DNA of 10,831 bases from Pseudomonas sp. GTDB taxonomy: Bacteria; Pseudomonadota; Gammaproteobacteria; Pseudomonadales; Pseudomonadaceae. The notes under the pieces were generated by a model, which saw only the letters and a list, made by a program, of their open reading frames with translations, was not told where the DNA came from and did no database searches. The stretch is from the NCBI GenBank assembly GCA_029239415.1, contig JAQZAY010000106.1, forward strand, positions 1 to 10,831, given 5' to 3'. How positions within the stretch are numbered: the first letter of the stretch is position 1; the number at the start of each line of letters is the position of its first letter. This document shows positions 5,327 through 10,831 of this stretch, in pieces. A program made the position numbers and the translations under genes.

Positions 5327-5764
5327 CTACAACGCCCTGACCTCGAGGATTTCCACCTCGAAGCTCAGGGTCTTGCCAGCCAGTGGGTGGTTGAAGTCGA
5401 TGGTCACCTGGGCGTCGTCGAATGCCTTGACCACGCCAGGCAGCTCGGTATTGGCGGCATCGTTGAAGATCACCAGCAGGCCTTCGGAGAGCTCCATGTC
5501 GGTGAACTGCGAGCGCGGCATGACCTGCACGTTCTGCGGGTTGGGCTGGCCGAAGGCATTCTCCGGGGCCACGGTAACGGTGCGCTTGTCGCCGGCCTTG
5601 AAGCCGAACAGGGCAGCCTCGAAACCTGGCAGCAGGTTGCCGTCGCCGACCTTGAACATGGCCGGGGCCTTGTCGAAGGTGCTGTCGACGGTATCGCCGT
5701 TTTCCAGGTGCAGCGCGAAGTGCAGGGTCACTTCGGTGTTCTGACCAATGCGGGTCTCAGTCAT
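5327..5764 (-). CDS. fkpB: FKBP-type peptidyl-prolyl cis-trans isomerase FkpB (SlpA)
   Basis: A 145-residue SlyD-like FKBP isomerase, probably cytoplasmic because no signal peptide is seen. The N-terminal FKBP strand region ([21 protein letters not shown]) is followed by the catalytic half-domain motif [20 protein letters not shown] (residues 44-63). The chaperone-like insert contains [10 protein letters not shown] and MPRSQF, and the C-terminal half closes with [23 protein letters not shown]; the NHPLAGKxLxFxV pattern (from 125) is diagnostic of the SlyD/FkpB group. There is no His-rich metal-binding tail as in SlyD, which together with the position before ispH points to FkpB. ATG 5764 lies inside the lspA 3' end (8-bp overlap), with GAGGA about nine bases upstream. 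In E. coli the gene also sits between lspA and ispH. Confidence 0.95.
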   Translation of the reverse strand: MTETRIGQNTEVTLHFALHLENGDTVDSTFDKAPAMFKVGDGNLLPGFEAALFGFKAGDKRTVTVAPENAFGQPNPQNVQVMPRSQFTDMELSEGLLVIFNDAANTELPGVVKAFDDAQVTIDFNHPLAGKTLSFEVEILEVRAL

Positions 5765-6272
5765 TGACGGCTTCCTCGGACTTCTTGCTCTTGAACATAT
5801 CCAGCGCCAGCATCACCGCACCGACGGTGATGGCGCTGTCGGCCAGGTTGAAGGCCGGGAAGTGATGCCGGTTCTGCCAGTGCACCAGGATGAAATCGAC
5901 GACATGGCCCAGCACGACGCGGTCGTACAGGTTGCCCAGCGCGCCACCCAGCACCAGGGCCAGGGCGACGGCGAGCCAGGTCTCGTTGCGCCCCAGGCGC
6001 TTGAGCCACACCACCAGCACCGCGCTGACCACCAGGGCGATCAGGGCGAACAGCCAGCGCTGCCACCCGGAGCTGTCGGCCAGGAAGCTGAACGCGGCCC
6101 CGGTATTGTAGGCCAGGGTCCAGCTGAAGTAGTCGGGGATGACCACGATCTGCTGGTACATGCTCAGGTTGCTGTTGAAATAGAGCTTGCTGGCCTGGTC
6201 GAGGACCAGGACCAGCAGGCTCAGCCAGAGCCAGGCAAGGCGCCCGAAGCGCCCGGCGGCAGGGTTAGGCAT
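5757..6272 (-). CDS. lspA: Lipoprotein signal peptidase LspA (signal peptidase II)
   Basis: LspA is an inner-membrane aspartyl protease that removes the signal peptide from diacylglyceryl-modified prolipoproteins. The 171-residue sequence has four hydrophobic segments (about 12-30, 70-90, 98-115 and 143-160). The catalytic pair is Asp126 ([15 protein letters not shown]) and Asp145 (FNLADSAI). Other conserved positions are Asp25 (LVLDQASK) and Asn56 in [11 protein letters not shown]. Length and residue spacing match P. aeruginosa LspA closely (its pair is Asp124 and Asp143). The ATG at 6272 overlaps the ileS stop by 8 bp and has GAGG about eight bases upstream; the 3' end overlaps fkpB by 8 bp. 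BamD at the other end of the window is one of its expected substrates, but the two genes are not in one transcription unit. Confidence 0.98.
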   Translation of the reverse strand: MPNPAAGRFGRLAWLWLSLLVLVLDQASKLYFNSNLSMYQQIVVIPDYFSWTLAYNTGAAFSFLADSSGWQRWLFALIALVVSAVLVVWLKRLGRNETWLAVALALVLGGALGNLYDRVVLGHVVDFILVHWQNRHHFPAFNLADSAITVGAVMLALDMFKSKKSEEAVND

Positions 6273-9096
6273 AGTGGCGCACCTCGCCGTTTCCGCTCAT
6301 GTTCTCCACGCAACGGGCGCAGATTTCCGGATGCTCGGGGTTGGCACCGACATCGGCACGGAAGTGCCAGCAGCGGCCGCACTTGGCATGGCCGGACTTG
6401 ACCACCTGCAGCTTGAGGCCCTCGACTTCGGTGACCACGGCATGCGCAGGCGCCTGGACGAACGGCACGACGCTGGCCGCCGAGGTGATCAGCACGAAGC
6501 GCAGCTCGTCGCCCAGCTTGTTCAGGTCGGTGCTCAGCGACTCGTCCGCGAACAGGGTGACTTCGGCCTGCAGGTTGCCGCCGATGGCCTTGGCCGCACG
6601 CTGGTTCTCCAGCTCCTTGTTGACCGCGGCCTTGACGGCCATCACGCGGTCCCAGTAGGCGCGGTCGAGCTCGAAGCCTTCCGGCAGCTCGGTCAGGCCC
6701 TGGTACCAGGTGTTGAGCATGACCGACTCGTTGCGCTCGCCCGGCAGGTACTGCCACAGCTCGTCGGCGGTGAAGGCCAGGATCGGCGCGATCCAGCGCA
6801 CCAGCGCCTCGCTGATATGGTACAGCGCGGTCTGGCACGAGCGGCGCGCGACGCTGTTGGCACCGGTGGTGTACTGGCGGTCCTTGATGATGTCGAGGTA
6901 GAAACCGCCCAGCTCCTGCACGCAGAAGTTGTGGATCTTGGAGTACACGTTCCAGAACCGGTATTCGCCGTAGTGCTCTTCGAGCTCGCGCTGCAGCAGC
7001 AGGGTACGGTCGACCGCCCAGCGATCGAGCGCCAGCATGTCTTCGGCTGGCAGCAGGTCGCGGGCCGGGTCGAAGCCCGACAGGTTGGAAAGCAGGAACC
7101 GCGCGGTATTGCGGATCCGCCGGTAGGCGTCGGCGCTGCGCTGCAGGATCTGCTCGGACACGGCCATCTCGCCCGAGTAGTCGGTGGCCGATACCCACAG
7201 GCGCAGGATGTCGGCGCCCAGGGTATCGTTGACCTTCTGCGGCTCGATGGTGTTGCCCAGCGACTTGGACATCTTGCGGCCGTTCTCGTCCACGGTGAAG
7301 CCGTGGGTGAGCAGCTCGCGGTATGGCGCGTGGTTGTCGATCGCGCAACCGGTCAGCAGGGACGAGTGGAACCAGCCACGGTGCTGGTCGGAGCCTTCCA
7401 GGTACAGGTCGGCGCGCGGGCCGGTGGCATGGCCGATGTCGTGGGAGCCGCGCAGCACGTGCCAGTGGGTAGTGCCGGAATCGAACCACACGTCCAGGGT
7501 GTCGGAGATCTTGTCGTACTGGGGGGCTTCTTCACCCAGCAGCTCGGCGGCGTCCAGCTTGAACCAGGCCTCGATACCCTCCTGCTCGACGCGCTTGGCG
7601 ACCTCTTCCATCAGCTCGACGGTGCGTGGGTGCAGCTCGCCGGTCTGCTTGTCGAGGAAGAACGGGATCGGCACGCCCCAGTTGCGCTGGCGCGAGATGC
7701 ACCAGTCGGGACGGTTGGCGATCATCGAGTGCAGGCGCGCCTGCCCCCAGGCCGGGACAAACTTGGTGTCCTCGATGGCCTTGAGCGCACGCTCGCGCAG
7801 CGGCTCGCCGGTGTTCGGCTGGCGGTCCATGCCGACGAACCACTGCGCGGTGGCGCGGTAGATCAGCGGGGTCTTGTGGCGCCAGCAGTGCATGTAGCTG
7901 TGGCTGATGGTCTCGGTGTACAGCAGCGCGCCGACTTCACCCAGCTTCTCGACGATGGCCGGGTTGGCCTTCCAGATGAACTGGCCGCCGAAGAACTCCA
8001 GCGACGGCACGTACACGCCGTTGCTCTGCACCGGGGTCAGGATGTCATCGTTGACCATGCCGTAGCGCTTGCAGGTGACGAAGTCGTCCTCGCCATAGGC
8101 AGGCGCCGAGTGAACCACGCCGGTACCGGCGCCCAGCTCGACATAGTCGGCCAGGTACACCGGCGACAGGCGCTCATAGAACGGGTGGCGGAAGTTGATC
8201 AGTTCCAGCGCCGAGCCAGGCGCGGTGGCCACGACCGAGCCTTGCAGGCCGTAGCGCCGCAGGCACGACTCGACCAGTTCCTCGGCCAGCACCAGCAGTT
8301 TCTCGCCGGTGTCGACCAGGGCATAGGTGAACTCCGGGTGCACGTTCAGCGCCTGGTTGGCCGGGATGGTCCACGGGGTGGTGGTCCAGATCACGATCTG
8401 TGCAGGCTTGGACAGGCTGGCCAGGCCGAAGGCGGCGGCCAGCTTGTCGGCGTCGGCGATCGGGAAGCCGACGTCGATGGTCTGCGACTTCTTGTCGGCG
8501 TACTCGACCTCGGCCTCGGCCAGGGCCGACCCGCAATCGAAGCACCAGTTGACCGGCTTGAGGCCCTTGAACACGAAGCCCTGCTTGACCATCTCGGCCA
8601 AGGCGCGGATTTCACCGGCCTCGTTGGCGAACTCCATGGTCTTGTAGGGGTTGTCCCAGTCGCCCAGCACACCCAGGCGGATGAACTCGGTCTTCTGCCC
8701 TTCGATCTGCTCGGCGGCGTAGGCGCGGCAGAGCTCGCGGGTCTGGTCGGGGCTCAGGTGCTTGCCATGGGTGACCTCGACCTTGTGCTCGATCGGCAGG
8801 CCATGGCAGTCCCAACCCGGAACGTAGGGCGCGTCGAAACCGGACAAGGTCTTGGAGCGGACAATCATGTCCTTGAGGATCTTGTTCAGCGCATGACCGA
8901 TGTGAATCTTGCCGTTGGCATAGGGCGGGCCGTCGTGCAGCACGAATTTCGGCCGGTCCTTGCCAATCTCGCGCAGCTTCTGGTACAGGCCAATGCTGTC
9001 CCAGCGCTGCAGGATCTGCGGTTCGCGCTGAGGCAGGCCGGCCTTCATGGGGAAGGCGGTGTCCGGAAGGTTAAGCGTGGCTTTGTAGTCGGTCAT
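6265..9096 (-). CDS. ileS: Isoleucyl-tRNA synthetase IleS
   Basis: IleS is the class I aminoacyl-tRNA synthetase that attaches isoleucine to tRNA-Ile and edits mischarged valine. The protein is 943 residues, the normal bacterial length. From the N-terminus: [12 protein letters not shown] (HIGH at 65-68); the editing domain with [67 protein letters not shown] at 608-612; and a C-terminal zinc finger with Cys906, Cys909, Cys926 and Cys929. This is the standard bacterial (type 1) form, expected to be mupirocin-sensitive. The frame extends upstream to 9129, but [18 protein letters not shown] is the family's normal beginning, and ATG 9096 overlaps the ribF stop as ATGA. The stop overlaps the lspA start by 8 bp. 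The opposite strand of this gene is free of stops over nearly its full length, a codon-usage effect and not a gene. Confidence 0.99.
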   Translation of the reverse strand: MTDYKATLNLPDTAFPMKAGLPQREPQILQRWDSIGLYQKLREIGKDRPKFVLHDGPPYANGKIHIGHALNKILKDMIVRSKTLSGFDAPYVPGWDCHGLPIEHKVEVTHGKHLSPDQTRELCRAYAAEQIEGQKTEFIRLGVLGDWDNPYKTMEFANEAGEIRALAEMVKQGFVFKGLKPVNWCFDCGSALAEAEVEYADKKSQTIDVGFPIADADKLAAAFGLASLSKPAQIVIWTTTPWTIPANQALNVHPEFTYALVDTGEKLLVLAEELVESCLRRYGLQGSVVATAPGSALELINFRHPFYERLSPVYLADYVELGAGTGVVHSAPAYGEDDFVTCKRYGMVNDDILTPVQSNGVYVPSLEFFGGQFIWKANPAIVEKLGEVGALLYTETISHSYMHCWRHKTPLIYRATAQWFVGMDRQPNTGEPLRERALKAIEDTKFVPAWGQARLHSMIANRPDWCISRQRNWGVPIPFFLDKQTGELHPRTVELMEEVAKRVEQEGIEAWFKLDAAELLGEEAPQYDKISDTLDVWFDSGTTHWHVLRGSHDIGHATGPRADLYLEGSDQHRGWFHSSLLTGCAIDNHAPYRELLTHGFTVDENGRKMSKSLGNTIEPQKVNDTLGADILRLWVSATDYSGEMAVSEQILQRSADAYRRIRNTARFLLSNLSGFDPARDLLPAEDMLALDRWAVDRTLLLQRELEEHYGEYRFWNVYSKIHNFCVQELGGFYLDIIKDRQYTTGANSVARRSCQTALYHISEALVRWIAPILAFTADELWQYLPGERNESVMLNTWYQGLTELPEGFELDRAYWDRVMAVKAAVNKELENQRAAKAIGGNLQAEVTLFADESLSTDLNKLGDELRFVLITSAASVVPFVQAPAHAVVTEVEGLKLQVVKSGHAKCGRCWHFRADVGANPEHPEICARCVENMSGNGEVRHYA

Positions 9097-10043
9097 TTCA
9101 GGCTCTTCGTTAGCGGTTGAGCGTGCCAATGGGCACGTGCGGCGGCGATGTCCGCATCGATCGCCGACTTCAGCGCCTCCAGGGAGGCAAAACGCTGCTC
9201 TTCGCGCAGCTTCTGGTGGAATTCCACCGTCAGGCGCCGGCCATAGAGATCGCCGGCGAAATCCAAAAGGTGTATCTCGAGGTGCGGGCGTCCGTCGCCT
9301 GCGACGGTGGGCCGGACCCCGATGTTGGCAACGCCTGGCCAGACCTTGCCGTCGATCTCGGCGCTGGTCAGGTAGACCCCGCTGAGCGGCACGCGGCGGC
9401 GCTTGAGCTGGATGTTGGCGGTCGGTGTACCCAGCTGGCGGGCGAGCTTCTGGCCATGCAGTACCCGGCCGCTGATCTGGTACGGGCGGCCGAGCAGGTG
9501 CGCGGCCAGGGCGAAGTCACCCGCGGCCAGCGCCCTGCGCACCTCGGTGCTGCTCACGCGCAGGCCATCCTCTTCGACGGTGCGCGCGGCCTCGACGCTG
9601 AAGCCATGCTGCTGCCCTGCCTCGACGAGGTAGGCGAAGTCACCGGCGCGGTCGCAGCCAAAGCGGAAGTCGTCCCCCACCTCGAGGTGGCGCACACCCA
9701 GGCCCTTGACCAGGATGGCTTCGACGAACTCGCGGGCGCTGAGCTTGCTCAGCCGCTGGTTGAACGCCAGGCACAGGACCCGGTCGATGCCTTCGGCGGC
9801 GAGCAGGTCGATCTTGTCGCGCAGGCGTGCAAGCCGGGCCGGCGCGGTGTCCGGGGCGAAGTACTCGCGCGGCTGCGGCTCGAAGATGACGACGCAGGTG
9901 GGCACCCCAAGCTCCTGCGCACGGTCGCGCAGGCGCGCCAGGATTGCCTGGTGGCCACGGTGAACCCCGTCGAAGTTGCCAATGGTGGCGACACAGCCCC
10001 GGTGCTCGGGGCGCAGGTTGTGAAGACCTCGAACCAGCTGCAT
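9093..10043 (-). CDS. ribF: Bifunctional riboflavin kinase / FAD synthetase RibF
   Basis: RibF phosphorylates riboflavin to FMN and then adenylates FMN to FAD. The protein is 316 residues, normal for the family. The N-terminal nucleotidyltransferase domain has [13 protein letters not shown] (19-31, the HxGH-type site) and [10 protein letters not shown] (163-172). The C-terminal kinase domain (from about 185) has [20 protein letters not shown] (205-211), [26 protein letters not shown] and LEIHLLDF with Glu256 as the probable catalytic base. I choose ATG 10043 ([10 protein letters not shown]), the usual beginning; in-frame ATGs at 10061 and 10082 lie at or upstream of the likely transcription start. 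The ribosome binding site is modest (AAGAAG). It heads the operon: ileS overlaps its stop by four bases, and a promoter-like sequence lies about 30 bp upstream. Its FAD product is the cofactor of ThiO, though the two genes are in different units. Confidence 0.98.
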   Translation of the reverse strand: MQLVRGLHNLRPEHRGCVATIGNFDGVHRGHQAILARLRDRAQELGVPTCVVIFEPQPREYFAPDTAPARLARLRDKIDLLAAEGIDRVLCLAFNQRLSKLSAREFVEAILVKGLGVRHLEVGDDFRFGCDRAGDFAYLVEAGQQHGFSVEAARTVEEDGLRVSSTEVRRALAAGDFALAAHLLGRPYQISGRVLHGQKLARQLGTPTANIQLKRRRVPLSGVYLTSAEIDGKVWPGVANIGVRPTVAGDGRPHLEIHLLDFAGDLYGRRLTVEFHQKLREEQRFASLEALKSAIDADIAAARAHWHAQPLTKSLK

Positions 10044-10071
10044 AACGCGCTTCTTGCTCATAAAGTGGTCG

Positions 10072-10101
10072 ATTATAACCACACCCGGGCGCTGGCGACA
10101 G
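10072..10101 (-). promoter_or_regulatory. Probable sigma-70 promoter of the ribF-ileS-lspA-fkpB-ispH operon
   Basis: On the minus strand a perfect TATAAT (10077 down to 10072) stands out in otherwise GC-rich DNA. Eighteen bases upstream is CTGTCG (10101 down to 10096), which matches TTGACA at three of six positions. Transcription would begin near 10065, leaving a leader of about 22 bases to ATG 10043. This makes the upstream in-frame ATG at 10082 impossible for this transcript. The rest of the 118-bp gap between murJ and ribF shows no convincing terminator. Confidence 0.62.
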
Positions 10102-10161
10102 GCAGCAGCGCCTTGCCGGAGTGTGGAATGCGAAAAACCGACGCCTGACTTCGCGCTCGCC

Positions 10162-10831
10162 TCAGTGCAGGGCCTTGCGCGCGAAATGCCGGGGGCGCAC
10201 GCCGCACAGCAACAGGCAACCGAAATAGGTCACCACGCCGGCCAGGATCAAGGCGCCCAGGCGCACGAAACGCTCGAGCATGACGCCCTCTTCCCAGGCT
10301 GGCAGGTAGTGCATGCCTACCAGCAATACCGCCGACATCACGCTCACGGCCAGTACCAGCTTGAGCAGGAACAGTGCCCAGCCCGGCTGGGGCTGGAACA
10401 GTTGCTGCTGGCGCAGCTTCCAGTACAGCAGGCCGGCGTTCAGGCAGGCACCGATGCTGATGGCCAGGGCCAGGCCCGCGTGCTGCAGCGGGCCGACCAG
10501 CACCAGGTTGAGCAACTGCGTGGAGACCAGGGTGAAGACCGCGATCTTCACTGGGGTGCGAATGTTCTGCTGCGCGTAGAAACCCGGTGCCAGTACCTTG
10601 ACCAGGATGATCGCCAGCAGACCGACCGAATAGGCGATCAGCGCGCGCTGGGTCATGGCGGCATCGACGGCGGTGAACTTGCCGTATTGGAACAGCGCGA
10701 CGGTCAGCGGCTCGGCGAGGATCCCCAGGGCCAGCGTGCACGGCAGCACCAGCAGGAAACACAGGCGCAGGCCCCAGTCGAGGATCCGCGAGTACTCGTG
10801 CCGGTCGCGGTTGGCGTAGGTCTTGGCCAGG
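10162..10831 (-). CDS. murJ: Lipid II flippase MurJ (MviN), C-terminal part; 5' end outside window
   Basis: MurJ moves the peptidoglycan precursor lipid II across the inner membrane. The frame is open to the right edge, so 222 C-terminal residues are visible. They begin [20 protein letters not shown], followed by strongly hydrophobic helices separated by short basic loops: [18 protein letters not shown], then [21 protein letters not shown] (the family's LF..G.F...D... segment), [34 protein letters not shown] (a MurJ hallmark), [34 protein letters not shown], and three further membrane segments before a short basic tail ([11 protein letters not shown]). That corresponds to the last six or so of 14 helices. 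In Pseudomonas murJ lies just before ribF, as here, 118 bp upstream on the same strand. Possible readthrough into ribF cannot be excluded, because I see no strong terminator in the gap. Confidence 0.94.
   Translation of the reverse strand, partial: LAKTYANRDRHEYSRILDWGLRLCFLLVLPCTLALGILAEPLTVALFQYGKFTAVDAAMTQRALIAYSVGLLAIILVKVLAPGFYAQQNIRTPVKIAVFTLVSTQLLNLVLVGPLQHAGLALAISIGACLNAGLLYWKLRQQQLFQPQPGWALFLLKLVLAVSVMSAVLLVGMHYLPAWEEGVMLERFVRLGALILAGVVTYFGCLLLCGVRPRHFARKALH

Noticed and set aside
6187..9120. A nearly 3-kb open frame on the plus strand, antisense to ileS (977 codons).
   Set aside because: Its composition (rich in Gly, Ala, Val, Gln and Arg with no recognisable domain) is the mirror of ileS codons with G or C in third position, which rarely produce stop codons on the opposite strand. 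ileS itself matches its family over its full length.
10044..10161. Terminator for murJ in the gap before ribF.
   Set aside because: On the minus strand there is a GGTTTTTC run after CGCGAAGTCAGGCG, but the stem is only three base pairs, too weak to call.
1..10831. Mobile elements, tRNA or other RNA genes, CRISPR arrays, attachment sites.
   Set aside because: I saw no transposase or integrase reading frame, no long direct or inverted repeats, no regularly spaced repeats and no tRNA-like cloverleaf. Gene order and composition look like core chromosome throughout.

Overview
The window is GC-rich, densely packed chromosomal DNA from a Pseudomonas, most likely of the P. putida group. Three things point there: the gene order murJ-ribF-ileS-lspA-fkpB-ispH followed by minor type IV pilin genes, a Pseudomonas-type thiO, and a bamD next to a small membrane-anchored zinc-ribbon gene of the kind named after P. 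putida PP_0621. This species assignment rests on recalled gene order and protein sequence, not on a search. Nothing suggests horizontal transfer: there is no insertion sequence, integrase, tRNA, CRISPR array or long repeat.

Layout, left to right. (1) Plus strand: the C-terminal part of the outer-membrane assembly lipoprotein BamD (cut by the window edge), a strong intrinsic terminator, then a 76-residue membrane-anchored zinc-ribbon protein of unknown function. (2) Minus strand, reading right to left from about 3751 to 861: pilV (very short), pilW, pilX, pilE, then thiO (glycine oxidase). The pilin genes overlap or nearly touch, and thiO follows after 39 bp, so they look like one operon. (3) Plus strand: one FimT/FimU-type minor pilin gene, transcribed away from pilV across a 106-bp shared intergenic region. 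Its 3' end runs 47 bp into the 3' end of ispH on the other strand. (4) Minus strand, from about 10043 down to 4366: ribF-ileS-lspA-fkpB-ispH, the classic gammaproteobacterial operon, with 4- to 8-bp overlaps at three junctions. (5) Minus strand at the right edge: the C-terminal part of the lipid II flippase MurJ.

How the genes fit together. RibF makes FMN and FAD. IleS charges tRNA-Ile. LspA cuts the signal peptide from lipoproteins (BamD is one such lipoprotein). FkpB is a peptidyl-prolyl isomerase. IspH makes the isoprenoid precursors that end up in undecaprenyl phosphate, the carrier of the lipid II that MurJ flips. ThiO is an FAD enzyme feeding thiazole synthesis for thiamine. The five minor pilins would form a priming or tip complex for a type IV pilus.

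Most of the window is well-understood housekeeping DNA, and I do not see a new defence or mobile system. The part that deserves a second look is the minor pilin cluster. It has a PilV reduced to little more than its N-terminal helix, no pilY1 adhesin gene between pilX and pilE, two pilins lacking the usual Glu at +5, and a metabolic gene (thiO) apparently attached to its end. No gene-free stretch reaches 300 bases; the longest are 10044-10161 and 3752-3857.
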